Of a DNA stretch of 25,315 bases, positions 1-7,842 are shown in pieces (the first letter of the stretch is position 1; the number at the start of each line of letters is the position of its first letter). A model generated the notes under the pieces. The model saw only the letters and a list, made by a program, of their open reading frames with translations, ran no database searches and was not told the DNA's origin. This DNA comes from Syntrophomonas sp. UBA5314. GTDB lineage: Bacteria; Bacillota; Syntrophomonadia; Syntrophomonadales; Syntrophomonadaceae. The translations under genes were made by a program, and so were the position numbers. The stretch lies in assembly GCA_002410325.1 (NCBI GenBank), contig DHRK01000065.1, positions 16,162-41,476 on the forward strand. Direction: 5' to 3'.

Positions 1-101
1 GATTGACGACAACGCAGTCATACCAAAATTTAACCGATGAGAATTTATAGAATTAGGGTTGACGGTCTACTAAGCACAGTTTTAAGCGGGAGGAAGTTTA
101 A

Positions 102-362
102 ATGAACAATCAGACGGAAAGGCCCACTGAATATAAGGGAAAGCCGGCGCAGGCGCCTTTAAATGCTGGCGGGGCGATGGAAGCGGACCTGATCATGATT
201 CTGGCCAGGACTGTGCTGGAGCGGCTGGAGGAGATCGAGCGGGAAAGCGCCCTTAACCGCTGCCTGGATCTGAACGATGAGGTCAGAAACGAGGGGCTCC
301 AGCTGTTGAAGGAGATAGCCGGATTCAAAGCCCGGCTGCGCTGGATTGCGGAAGGTATGTAG
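102..362 (+). CDS. Small hypothetical protein, 86 aa
   Basis: I do not recognise this protein. The ATG at 102 is preceded by GGGAGG at 88-93 with 8-nt spacing, a strong ribosome binding site that supports a real gene. The first 25 residues are polar with Pro, Gly and Ala; from about residue 27 the sequence reads as two amphipathic helices rich in Glu, Arg and Leu (ERLEEIERES, then LLKEIAGFKARLRWI), which could form a small helical hairpin or coiled coil. There is no signal peptide, membrane segment or metal-binding motif. It lies upstream of the purine promoter at 413 and has no convincing terminator behind it, so it is probably a separate transcript rather than part of the pur operon. The minus-strand open frame across it has no comparable start signal. 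Confidence 0.6.
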   Translation: MNNQTERPTEYKGKPAQAPLNAGGAMEADLIMILARTVLERLEEIERESALNRCLDLNDEVRNEGLQLLKEIAGFKARLRWIAEGM

Positions 363-412
363 AGCGGGGGAAAGACCGCCCCGGAACGGGCCAGACTTCG
401 TTTCGCCACAAG

Positions 413-441
413 TTGACAGTCCGGGTAAGCTTTGATAATAT
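413..441 (+). promoter_or_regulatory. Sigma-A type promoter of the purine operon
   Basis: A perfect -35 hexamer TTGACA lies at 413-418. The -10 region at 434-441 reads GATAATAT: GATAAT (434-439, 15-nt spacer) matches the consensus at five positions, and TAATAT (436-441) gives the ideal 17-nt spacer with a weaker match. Transcription would start near 447, about 40 nt before the riboswitch aptamer. A small perfect hairpin (GGAAT-CGA-ATTCC, 449-461) falls at the very start of the leader. Confidence 0.7.
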
Positions 442-483
442 CGGAATAGGAATCGAATTCCATAAAAAATATCAAGAAACGCG

Positions 484-580
484 AAAGTGTGTCTAGGGTT
501 CCGCATGTGCAGACATGGCTGGTCCAAGTGACACAGGTGCCTGGCGGCACTACACCGTATAGGGATAAAAGCCCAGGCGG
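484..580 (+). ncRNA. ykkC-family riboswitch, probably PRPP-sensing (subtype 2b)
   Basis: The sequence carries the hallmark ykkC blocks in order: CTAGGGTTCCG at 493-503, CTGGTCC at 519-525, and GGGATAAAAGCCC at 562-574. Stems can be drawn: TGTGTC (488-493) with GACACA (530-535), an inner CATGT/ACATG hairpin (504-508 with 513-517), and GTGCC/GGCAC (538-542 with 546-550). GCCTGG (539-544) could also pair with CCAGGC (573-578). In this family, subtype 1 binds guanidine, 2a binds ppGpp and 2b binds PRPP; 2b elements are known upstream of de novo purine genes in Firmicutes. The subtype call here rests on its position in front of purE, not on a residue-level test. No guanine aptamer is visible next to it, so it appears to be a single-input switch. 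Confidence 0.82.
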
Positions 581-619
581 ATAGGTTTCGGCTAGGAAAC
601 TGTCCTACCTGGGATTTTT
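572..619 (+). terminator. Riboswitch-controlled intrinsic terminator upstream of purE
   Basis: CCCAGG (572-577) pairs with CCTGGG (608-613) and the inner arm GGATAG-TTTC (579-589) pairs with GAAACTGTCC (596-605), with one bulged G and a small loop at 590-595. The stem is followed by TTTTT at 615-619 and more T to 623. The 5' arm is the same CCCAGG block that closes the aptamer, so a folded ligand-bound aptamer should prevent the hairpin. This predicts an ON switch in which high PRPP gives read-through into purE. Confidence 0.8.
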
Positions 620-661
620 ATTTGCTTGAAAGACTAATTACAGCTAAAAGGAGTGTTGGGA

Positions 662-1186
662 ATGCCGATAGTGGGAATTGTTATGGGCAGCGATTCCGAC
701 CTGGCGATCATGAAAGAATGCGGCGATATTCTGGACCAGTTCCAGGTCGAATATGAATATGCCATTTCCTCAGCCCATCGAGTTCCGGCCCAAACGGCTG
801 ATTATGCCGCCGGGGCCGGGGAACGCGGGATAAAGGTGATCATTGCCGGCGCCGGCGGCGCGGCCCACCTGCCGGGGGTCATCGCCGCCTATACGACTCT
901 GCCGGTTATAGGCGTTCCCATCAAGACCAGCACCCTGAACGGGGTGGATTCCCTTTATTCCATCGTGCAGATGCCCAAAGGCATACCGGTGGCCACCGTG
1001 GCCATCAATGGAAGCGCCAATGCCGGCCTGCTGGCGGTAGAAATACTGGCTTTGCAGGATGAAAGGCTGGCCCGGGCCTTGCAGGAATACCGCCTTAAAA
1101 TGGCGGGGGAAGTCATAGCTAAAGACCAAAAGTTGAAGTCCGCCGGTGCCGCGTCGTATCTGGGGGACAAGGGAGGACAGGCATGA
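662..1186 (+). CDS. purE: N5-carboxyaminoimidazole ribonucleotide mutase (class I type PurE)
   Basis: PurE converts N5-CAIR to CAIR in the cytoplasm, the carboxylation step of purine synthesis. The 174-aa product has the family signatures GSDSD (residues 9-13), SAHRVP (37-42), GAGGAAHLPGV (63-73) and GSANAGLLA (117-125). The start is set at ATG 662: AAGGAG at 648-653 is 8 nt upstream, whereas a GTG at 653, which would add three residues, overlaps that ribosome binding site. It is the first gene after the riboswitch terminator, and its TGA overlaps the purB ATG (ATGA). The Arg of SAHR is typical of class I mutases that need PurK, yet no purK lies in this operon. The family is certain; the class (mutase versus direct CO2-using carboxylase) is inferred from that residue. 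Confidence 0.96.
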   Translation: MPIVGIVMGSDSDLAIMKECGDILDQFQVEYEYAISSAHRVPAQTADYAAGAGERGIKVIIAGAGGAAHLPGVIAAYTTLPVIGVPIKTSTLNGVDSLYSIVQMPKGIPVATVAINGSANAGLLAVEILALQDERLARALQEYRLKMAGEVIAKDQKLKSAGAASYLGDKGGQA

Positions 1187-2478
1187 TTGAGAGGTACACT
1201 CTTCCCCGGATGGGCGCCATCTGGTCGGAGGAAAACAAACTGCGCAACTGGCTGAAGATAGAAATAGCCGCCTGTGAAGGCTGGGCCGAGCTGGGGCGCA
1301 TTCCCGCTCAAGTATTTGAGGTTATCAAAGAAAAGGCCGATTTTAATGTAGAGCGCATCAAAGAAATAGAGGACCAGATTCACCATGATGTGATCGCTTT
1401 TTTGACCAATGTCGGCGAATACGTGGGCGATGAATCCAAATACATCCACCTGGGTATGACTTCATCGGATATTTTAGATACCGGTTTAGCTTTACAGATG
1501 CGTGAAAGCGCTGATTTGATATTGGAAAAGCTGGCCCTTTTAAAGGAAGAAGTAGCCGCCAAGGCCAGGGCCTATAAATATACGCTGAACATGGGAAGAT
1601 CTCATGGCGTTCACGGCGAGCCCAGCACCTTCGGGTTGAAAATGGCGCTCTGGTTCACCGAACTGGAGCGGGCTGAAATCAGGCTTATTCAGGCGCGGGA
1701 GGTAATTGCCTGCGGGGCTATTTCTGGACCCATGGGCAACTTTGCCCACCTGGACCCCCGGGTTGAGGAGCATGTCTGCCAGGTCCTGGATTTGAAGCCC
1801 TGTCCGGTTTCAACCCAGATAATTCAGCGAGACCGGCATGCCCAGTTTATGACCGCCCTGGCTGTGATCGGGGCTTCTCTTGAAAAGATGGGCACTGAAA
1901 TCCGCAACCTGCAGCGCACTGAGATACTGGAAGTAGAAGAACCCTTCCGCAAGGGGCAAAAAGGTTCTTCAGCTATGCCCCACAAGCGCAATCCGATGAT
2001 GAGTGAAAGGGTGGCAGGATTATCCAGGGTTTTGCGCGGCAATGCCCTGGCCGCCTTAGAGAACGTGGCCCTTTGGCACGAGCGGGATCTGACCCATTCA
2101 TCGGTGGAAAGGGTTATTATTCCGGACAGCTGCATCCTTCTGGATTATATGCTGGAAAAGTTCACTGGCATAGTATCCGGCCTGGTGGTATATGAGCAGA
2201 ACATGATGCAGAATGTGCAGAAGACCCGGGGTGTGATTTTTTCCGGGGAATTGTTGCTGACCCTGATCGACAAGGGCATGCTAAGGGAAAAAGCCTACAG
2301 CCTGGTCCAGAAAAACTCCATGCAGAGCTGGAACGATGGCGACGATTTCCGCGAGCTGGTGGAAAACGACCCGGAAATCATGCAGCATATAACAGGAGAA
2401 GAGTTGGACCAGGTCTTTGATCTCTCGATATATACGGATCAGGTGGACTATATTTTCAGGCGCTGCGGCCTGGATTAA
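1183..2478 (+). CDS. purB: Adenylosuccinate lyase
   Basis: PurB removes fumarate from SAICAR to give AICAR and from adenylosuccinate to give AMP, so it serves both IMP synthesis and the AMP branch. The 431-aa product belongs to the fumarase/aspartase superfamily and carries the signature GSSAMPHKRNP at residues 261-271. His68, His89, His141, Lys268 and Glu275 fall at the numbering I recall for the active-site residues of B. subtilis PurB, which makes the assignment very secure. Length is normal for the Gram-positive form. It starts within the purE stop codon (ATGA overlap), with GGGAGG upstream inside purE, implying translational coupling. purC follows after 18 nt. Confidence 0.97.
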   Translation: MIERYTLPRMGAIWSEENKLRNWLKIEIAACEGWAELGRIPAQVFEVIKEKADFNVERIKEIEDQIHHDVIAFLTNVGEYVGDESKYIHLGMTSSDILDTGLALQMRESADLILEKLALLKEEVAAKARAYKYTLNMGRSHGVHGEPSTFGLKMALWFTELERAEIRLIQAREVIACGAISGPMGNFAHLDPRVEEHVCQVLDLKPCPVSTQIIQRDRHAQFMTALAVIGASLEKMGTEIRNLQRTEILEVEEPFRKGQKGSSAMPHKRNPMMSERVAGLSRVLRGNALAALENVALWHERDLTHSSVERVIIPDSCILLDYMLEKFTGIVSGLVVYEQNMMQNVQKTRGVIFSGELLLTLIDKGMLREKAYSLVQKNSMQSWNDGDDFRELVENDPEIMQHITGEELDQVFDLSIYTDQVDYIFRRCGLD

Positions 2479-2496
2479 AGGATAGGAGGTAATCCC

Positions 2497-3213
2497 ATGC
2501 TGCAAGGTGAGTTTCTCTATGAAGGAAAGGCCAAAAAGATCCATGCCACGGACAACCCGTCCTTGGTCTGGATTGCCTATAAGGATGACGCCACGGCTTT
2601 TGACGGAACCAAGAGGGGCACTATAGCCAACAAGGGGATTGTCAACAACCGCGTATCCAATATGCTGTTCAGATACCTGGAGACCCAAGGCATTGAAACC
2701 CACCTGGTGGAGCAGATTGATGATCGCAACACCATTGTTAAAAAACTCCGCATTTTGCCCATCGAAGTAGTGGTGCGCAACGTCGTGGCCGGCAGCCTGG
2801 CCAACCGGCTGGGCCTGCCCGAAGGCGCCGAACTGCCCCAAACCATACTGGAGCTGTACTATAAAAACGACGATTTGCATGATCCGATGATCAACGAGTA
2901 CCATGCCCGGGCGCTGGGCTGGGCCAGCGATCAGGAACTGGACGAAATAAAGCGGCAGGCCCTCCGGATCAATGAGATCCTGCGCGAGTTTTACGACCGT
3001 ATAGGCATCATCCTGGTCGATTTCAAACTGGAGTTCGGCGAGTTTGAAGGCCGCATTATTCTGGGAGATGAAATTTCACCCGATACCTGCCGCCTGTGGG
3101 ATAAGGTAAGTTTGGAAAAGCTGGATAAAGATCGCTTCCGGCGTGATATGGGCAAAGAAGCAGAGGCTTACCAGGAAGTCATCCGCCGTATCGAAAAGGT
3201 TCTCAAGGATTAA
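2497..3213 (+). CDS. purC: SAICAR synthetase
   Basis: PurC is the ATP-dependent ligase that joins aspartate to CAIR, forming SAICAR. The 238-aa product has the expected blocks: YEGKAKKI at residues 8-15 (nucleotide loop), FDGTKRG near 35-41, PIEVVVRNVVAGS at 88-100, VDFKLEFG at 174-181 and DEISPDTCRLWD at 191-202. The length matches stand-alone bacterial PurC. A perfect AGGAGGT precedes the ATG. It sits between purB and purS in the standard Bacillus order. The 57-nt gap to purS is one of the larger ones in the operon and AT-rich, but I see no clear promoter or terminator in it. Confidence 0.97.
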   Translation: MLQGEFLYEGKAKKIHATDNPSLVWIAYKDDATAFDGTKRGTIANKGIVNNRVSNMLFRYLETQGIETHLVEQIDDRNTIVKKLRILPIEVVVRNVVAGSLANRLGLPEGAELPQTILELYYKNDDLHDPMINEYHARALGWASDQELDEIKRQALRINEILREFYDRIGIILVDFKLEFGEFEGRIILGDEISPDTCRLWDKVSLEKLDKDRFRRDMGKEAEAYQEVIRRIEKVLKD

Positions 3214-3270
3214 AGAAGCCTGTATTCATCTTGTTTAAAATAAATTCTTGCGAGGGAGGAAATAGGGTTT

Positions 3271-3516
3271 ATGAAAGCCACTATCTATGTCACCCTGAAG
3301 CAGGGCGTGCTCGATCCCCAGGGAGAGGCAGTGAAAAGCTCACTGCATGTTTTGGGATACCAAGAAGTAAACGAAGTGCGGATTGGCAAATACGTAGAGA
3401 TCTGGTTGGAAGGAAAAGATCGCGCCGAGGCCCAGAGAGAACTGGAGGAAATGAGCGACAAACTCCTGGCCAACCCGGTTATTGAAGACTTCCGGGTAGA
3501 AATCACGGAGGGATGA
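3271..3516 (+). CDS. purS: FGAM synthase, PurS subunit
   Basis: PurS is the small structural subunit that bridges PurQ and PurL in the three-part formylglycinamidine ribonucleotide synthase of Gram-positive bacteria and archaea. The 81-aa product shows the family pattern: beta strand ATIYVTLK, then LDPQGEAVKSSLHVLGY (residues 14-30), RIGKYVEIWL and the C-terminal NPVIEDFRVEI. GGAGG lies about 11 nt before the ATG at 3271. The stop codon is 2 nt before the chosen purQ start. An overlapping longer frame in another phase (from 3231) has no family resemblance and is ignored. Confidence 0.95.
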   Translation: MKATIYVTLKQGVLDPQGEAVKSSLHVLGYQEVNEVRIGKYVEIWLEGKDRAEAQRELEEMSDKLLANPVIEDFRVEITEG

Positions 3517-3518
3517 AA

Positions 3519-4220
3519 ATGAAATTTGGAGTCGTGGTTTTTCCAGGATCAAATTGTGATGCCGACTGCTATCACATAATCAAGGAGGTACTGGAGCAGC
3601 CGGTGGATTATATCTGGCACCAGGAAAAGGCCATCAAGGGTTATGACGCCCTGATCCTGCCGGGGGGCTTCTCCTACGGGGATTACCTGCGCACCGGCGC
3701 TATAGCCCGCTTTTCACCGGTCATGCCGGCAGTGATGGAATTCGCCGACCAGGGCGGTTTGATCATCGGAATCTGCAACGGCTTTCAGATCCTGCTGGAA
3801 GCCGGTCTGCTGCCCGGGGCCATGCTGCGCAACCGCAGCCTTACCTTCATCTGCCAGCCGGTCTGGCTGAAGGTGCAAAACGAAGCCACCCCCTTTACCA
3901 ATCAATTGTCAAAAGGAGAAGTCTTGCAAATACCGATTGCCCATGGGGAGGGCAATTATTTCTGCGATCCTGCCACCCTGCAAAGCCTGAAGGATAATAA
4001 ACAGATATTGTTCACTTATTGCGGGCCGGACGGTGAGGACGAGGACAGTTACAATCCCAACGGTTCCCTGGCCAATATTGCCGGAATCTGCAACCGGCCA
4101 GGCAATGTGCTGGGCATGATGCCCCACCCGGAAAGATGCTCCGAAGAGGTTCTGGGGGGCACCGACGGTTTAAAGATATTCGCTTCCATGCTGAAGTGGT
4201 GCCGGGAGGTGAGGCTGTAA
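3519..4220 (+). CDS. purQ: FGAM synthase, glutaminase subunit PurQ
   Basis: PurQ is the class I glutamine amidotransferase that supplies ammonia to PurL for FGAR to FGAM conversion. In the 233-aa product the nucleophile is Cys86 (GICNGFQ), and His203 and Glu205 (MPHPE) complete the triad; FPGSNCD near the N terminus and GGFSYGDYLR are also family hallmarks. Two in-frame ATGs exist. The one at 3513 lies directly against the GGAGGG at 3507-3512, leaving no room for initiation, so ATG 3519 (MKFGVVVFPGSN) is preferred with 6-7 nt spacing. purL starts immediately after the stop, suggesting coupled synthesis of the complex subunits. Confidence 0.96.
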   Translation: MKFGVVVFPGSNCDADCYHIIKEVLEQPVDYIWHQEKAIKGYDALILPGGFSYGDYLRTGAIARFSPVMPAVMEFADQGGLIIGICNGFQILLEAGLLPGAMLRNRSLTFICQPVWLKVQNEATPFTNQLSKGEVLQIPIAHGEGNYFCDPATLQSLKDNKQILFTYCGPDGEDEDSYNPNGSLANIAGICNRPGNVLGMMPHPERCSEEVLGGTDGLKIFASMLKWCREVRL

Positions 4221-6434
4221 ATGAAGGAATTGACGTACCGGGAAATGGGCCTAAACGATCAGGAATTCGAAAGCATCAAAGTTATACTGGGGCGTGAACC
4301 CAATTACCTGGAGCTGGGCATGTTTTCCGTAATGTGGTCCGAGCACTGCGGCTACAAGAATTCCAAGCCCCTGCTCAAGACCTTTCCCACGGACGGGCCT
4401 CAGGTCATCCAGGGTCCCGGAGAGAATGCCGGAGTTGTCGATATCGGAGATAATCAGGCTCTGGTTTTTAAGATTGAGAGCCACAACCACCCGTCAGCCA
4501 TTGAGCCCTACCAGGGAGCGGCCACCGGGGTGGGAGGCATAGTCAGAGATATATTCACCATGGGAGCCCGGCCCATAGCCAGTTTAAATTCGCTGCGTTT
4601 CGGATCTCTGGAAGACGCCCGGGTGCGGCAGCTGTTTTCCGGAGTCGTGGCCGGCATAGCCGGCTACGGCAACTGCCTGGGCATACCCACGGTAGGCGGG
4701 GAAGTCTACTTCAATCCCAGCTATCAGGGCAATCCCCTGGTCAACGCTATGTGTGTGGGGTTGGTGGAGATTGATCAGATAGCTCTGGCGGTGGCCAGCG
4801 AGGTGGAAAGCCCCATTATGATTGTAGGAGCTAAAACCGGGCGCGACGGGATTCACGGCGCCACCTTCGCCTCCGAGGAATTGAGCGAAGCCTCGGCCGC
4901 CAAGCGCCCGGCAGTGCAGGTAGGCGATCCCTTTATGGAAAAGCTGCTCATTGAGGCCTGTCTGGAGCTGATTAGAGAGGATCTGGTGGCCGGAATGCAG
5001 GACCTGGGAGCGGCCGGTTTGACCAGTTCCATAGCCGAGTCGGCCAGCAAAAAGGGGCGCGGTGTTATGGTTGATGTGTTGCAAGTACCGCGCCGGGAGA
5101 CCGGCATGACTCCTTATGAAGTAATGCTGTCCGAATCACAGGAGCGAATGCTGATAGTGCCCCGGGCCGGTAAAGAAGCCCGGATTGAAAAGATATTCAC
5201 CAAGTGGGGCCTGGATGCCACTGTCATAGGACAGGTGACCGATGACGGCCTGTTCCGGGTCATGGAAGGGGAGGAGCAGGTTGGAGCAGTGCCGGTGGCG
5301 GCTTTGACCGAGTCTTGCCCCATCTACTACCGGGAAGGCCAGGAGCCTGATTATTACCAGGAATGCCGTTCCTTCAATCCCCTTGATTTGGAACCGGTGG
5401 AGCTCACCCCGGCTCTTATAAACCTGCTGCAATCACCTAATATTGCCAGCAAGGAGTGGGTGTACCGCCAGTATGATCACCAGGTTATGACCAACAGCTC
5501 GATTCTGCCTGGGGATGGCGATGCTGCGGTATTGAGGATCAAAGGCGGGTCAAAGGGGGCTGCCTTTACAACCGACTGTAATGGACGCCTGGTTTATCTG
5601 GACCCCTATCAGGGAGGAATGCAGGCGGTCTGCGAGGCAGCCCGCAACCTGGCCTGTGTAGGAGCCCGGCCTCTGGCCTTGACCAATTGCCTTAATTTTG
5701 GCAACCCTGAAAAACCCAACATTTACTGGCAGATGCAAAATGCCATTAAGGGAATGGCTGAAGCCGCCCGGGCCTTAAATACCCCGGTGGTGAGCGGCAA
5801 TGTCAGCCTTTACAACGAAAGCGCGGACCGCGCCATCTTTCCCACTCCGGTGGTAGGCATGGTCGGATTGATGCCGGACATAGCCAGACGGCAGGGGATG
5901 GCCTTCAAAGACGAAGGTGATCGGATCGTATTGCTGGGCGAACTGAATCAGGAACTGGGCGGCTCGGAGCACCTCTATCTGGCCTATGGGCTGGAAAAAG
6001 GCGCAGTGCCGCCGGCCGATCTGGAAAGGGAGAAAAGCCTCATTGAACTCCTGCTCGATCTGGCTGAAAATCAGATTCTGGCATCCTGCCACGATATCTC
6101 CGAGGGTGGACTGGCGGTTGCCCTGGCTGAATCAGCTATCAAAGGAAAAATCGGCTTTAAGGTCAACCTGGAGCATCCGGCGAGCCGCTGGGACGGTCTG
6201 CTGTTTTCAGAGGCTCCGGGAAGGGCCGTGGTCAGCGTTAAGCCTGCCAAGCTGGATGAACTGGTTGAAAAGGCCCGGGCCTGGGGCGTGCCCTGTCTCA
6301 TGCTGGGACGGGTAGAAGGCAGCAATTTGCTATATCAGGGTAACGGGCAAGAACTGATAGGAATTGCTTTGGACCAGGCGATTAGCACCTGGGGGGATGC
6401 AATAAGATGTTCAATGACATTGAAGACAAAATGA
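4221..6434 (+). CDS. purL: FGAM synthase, synthetase subunit PurL (small form)
   Basis: PurL uses ATP and PurQ-derived ammonia to turn FGAR into FGAM. The 737-aa length is that of the small PurL lacking the fused amidotransferase domain, consistent with separate purS and purQ just upstream. WSEHCGYKNSK (residues 39-49), KIESHNHPSAIEPYQG (84-99), the duplicated AIRS-type domains (second copy with GGMQAVCEAARNLACVGA) and CHDISEGGLAVALAES in the C-terminal half are characteristic. It begins at the base after the purQ stop. Its last 28 bases overlap the start of purF in another frame. Confidence 0.97.
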   Translation: MKELTYREMGLNDQEFESIKVILGREPNYLELGMFSVMWSEHCGYKNSKPLLKTFPTDGPQVIQGPGENAGVVDIGDNQALVFKIESHNHPSAIEPYQGAATGVGGIVRDIFTMGARPIASLNSLRFGSLEDARVRQLFSGVVAGIAGYGNCLGIPTVGGEVYFNPSYQGNPLVNAMCVGLVEIDQIALAVASEVESPIMIVGAKTGRDGIHGATFASEELSEASAAKRPAVQVGDPFMEKLLIEACLELIREDLVAGMQDLGAAGLTSSIAESASKKGRGVMVDVLQVPRRETGMTPYEVMLSESQERMLIVPRAGKEARIEKIFTKWGLDATVIGQVTDDGLFRVMEGEEQVGAVPVAALTESCPIYYREGQEPDYYQECRSFNPLDLEPVELTPALINLLQSPNIASKEWVYRQYDHQVMTNSSILPGDGDAAVLRIKGGSKGAAFTTDCNGRLVYLDPYQGGMQAVCEAARNLACVGARPLALTNCLNFGNPEKPNIYWQMQNAIKGMAEAARALNTPVVSGNVSLYNESADRAIFPTPVVGMVGLMPDIARRQGMAFKDEGDRIVLLGELNQELGGSEHLYLAYGLEKGAVPPADLEREKSLIELLLDLAENQILASCHDISEGGLAVALAESAIKGKIGFKVNLEHPASRWDGLLFSEAPGRAVVSVKPAKLDELVEKARAWGVPCLMLGRVEGSNLLYQGNGQELIGIALDQAISTWGDAIRCSMTLKTK

Positions 6435-7798
6435 TTCATGAGTGCGGCGTTTTCGGTATCTATCTCAACAACCCGGAGAATGATACGGATGCTGCCCGCA
6501 CAACCTTTTACGGTCTTTACGCCCTGCAGCACCGGGGGCAGGAAAGCTCTGGCCTGGCGGTGTCTGACGGCAGGCAGATCAGCCTGCACAAAGGCATGGG
6601 CCTGGTAACGGAAGTCATTTCAGCCGAGCATATCAACCGCTTAAAAGGCAATATAGCCATAGGCCACGTGCGCTATTCTACAACCGGGGCCAGTCTACCG
6701 GTCAACGCCCAGCCTCTGGTTTTTCACTACCTGAATGGCATGATGGGAGTGGCCCACAACGGCAACCTGGTCAACACGGTGGAACTGAGGCGGCGCCTGG
6801 CCACTTATGGTTCGGTCTTTCAGACTACGACTGATACCGAGGTGGTAGCCAACCTGCTGGCCCGCTATTCCCAGGACCTGTTGGAGGACGCCCTGGCCAA
6901 ATCCATGATCGATATGAAAGGGGCTTATGCCCTGGTCATCATGAGCGAAGACCGCCTGGTGGGGGTGCGCGATCCCATGGGCATCCGCCCCTTATGCCTG
7001 GGTGAACTGGGAGGCAACTACGTGCTGGCTTCCGAATCAACCGCCATCGACACTATCGGAGCTAAATTCATACGCGATGTCAACCCCGGGGAAATAGTGG
7101 TTATTGATAAAGACGGGCTGCGCTCCCTGCAGGTTTTTAATTCGACCCGGAGCGCCAACTGTATATTCGAATATATTTATTTTGCGCGTTCGGACAGCAC
7201 CATTGACGGGATCAACGTATATCAGGCGCGCCTGGAGCTGGGCCGCCGCCTGGCCCGGGAATCGGGCATTGAAGCCGATCTGGTTATTGCCGTACCCGAC
7301 TCCGGCACCCCGTCTGCCATTGGCTATGCGCAGGCCTCGGGTATTCCTTTTGCCGAAGGTTTGATGAAAAATCGTTATGTGGGGCGCACCTTTATTCAGC
7401 CCAATCAGAAGATCCGGGAACTGGGAGTTCGTATCAAGCTGAATCCGATCCGGGAAGTGGTAGCCGGTCAGAGGGTGGTTATGGTAGACGACTCTATTGT
7501 CAGGGGGACTACCAGCAGGCAGATCGTACAGATGCTGCGCGACGCCGGAGCCCGAGAGGTTCATATGGCGGTGGCTTCACCGCCTACCCAGTATCCCTGT
7601 TTTTACGGGATCGACACCTCGCGCCGGGAAGAGCTGATCGCCAGCACCATGAGCGAGGCGGAGATAGAAAAGTTTATCGGAGCCGACAGCCTCCATTACC
7701 TGAGCATGGAGGGGCTGATGGAGTCGCTGCAAGGGAAAGGCAACTGCTTTTGCAACGCCTGTTTCAGCGGGGATTACCCGATTAAAATCGAGATGTAA
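6407..7798 (+). CDS. purF: Amidophosphoribosyltransferase (Fe-S type PurF)
   Basis: PurF commits PRPP to purines by making phosphoribosylamine from glutamine. The 463-aa product begins with a 12-residue propeptide before Cys13 (ECGVFGIY), the N-terminal nucleophile exposed by self-cleavage. Cys252, Cys398, Cys449 and Cys452 match the four 4Fe-4S ligands of the B. subtilis-type enzyme, which is oxygen-labile. The PRPP loop VVMVDDSIVRGTTS is at residues 357-370. Start choice: ATG 6407 gives a propeptide of the expected length and has a G-rich site about 10 nt upstream; ATG 6431 would overlap the purL stop as ATGA but leaves only four residues before Cys and lacks a ribosome binding site. The substrate PRPP is the proposed ligand of the operon riboswitch. 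Confidence 0.97.
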   Translation: MFNDIEDKMIHECGVFGIYLNNPENDTDAARTTFYGLYALQHRGQESSGLAVSDGRQISLHKGMGLVTEVISAEHINRLKGNIAIGHVRYSTTGASLPVNAQPLVFHYLNGMMGVAHNGNLVNTVELRRRLATYGSVFQTTTDTEVVANLLARYSQDLLEDALAKSMIDMKGAYALVIMSEDRLVGVRDPMGIRPLCLGELGGNYVLASESTAIDTIGAKFIRDVNPGEIVVIDKDGLRSLQVFNSTRSANCIFEYIYFARSDSTIDGINVYQARLELGRRLARESGIEADLVIAVPDSGTPSAIGYAQASGIPFAEGLMKNRYVGRTFIQPNQKIRELGVRIKLNPIREVVAGQRVVMVDDSIVRGTTSRQIVQMLRDAGAREVHMAVASPPTQYPCFYGIDTSRREELIASTMSEAEIEKFIGADSLHYLSMEGLMESLQGKGNCFCNACFSGDYPIKIEM

Positions 7799-7842
7799 TA
7801 AAATGCCTGAAAGCGTAGCAATAATTTTAATGGAGGTAGGTC

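Noticed and set aside
59..86. TTGACG ... TTTAAG as promoter of the 86-aa gene
   Set aside because: The -10 match is poor and the start site would fall inside the ribosome binding site at 88-93.
363..412. PurR box or terminator after the first gene
   Set aside because: The CCGGAAC-containing stretch does not match the Bacillus PurBox well, and the G/C-rich hairpins possible at 365-391 have no following T-tract.
413..490. Guanine/adenine riboswitch in tandem with the PRPP aptamer
   Set aside because: None of the conserved purine aptamer blocks is present between the promoter and the ykkC element.
110..550. Long minus-strand open frames (146 and 122 codons) across the first gene and the leader
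   Set aside because: They lie opposite a gene with a good ribosome binding site and opposite the riboswitch, have no ribosome binding site of their own and no family-like sequence.
3231..3485. 84-codon plus-strand frame overlapping purS
   Set aside because: It is a different phase of the same DNA; purS in the other frame matches its family end to end.
5986..6315. 109-codon plus-strand frame inside purL
   Set aside because: A shadow frame of a well-conserved purL region with no ribosome binding site.
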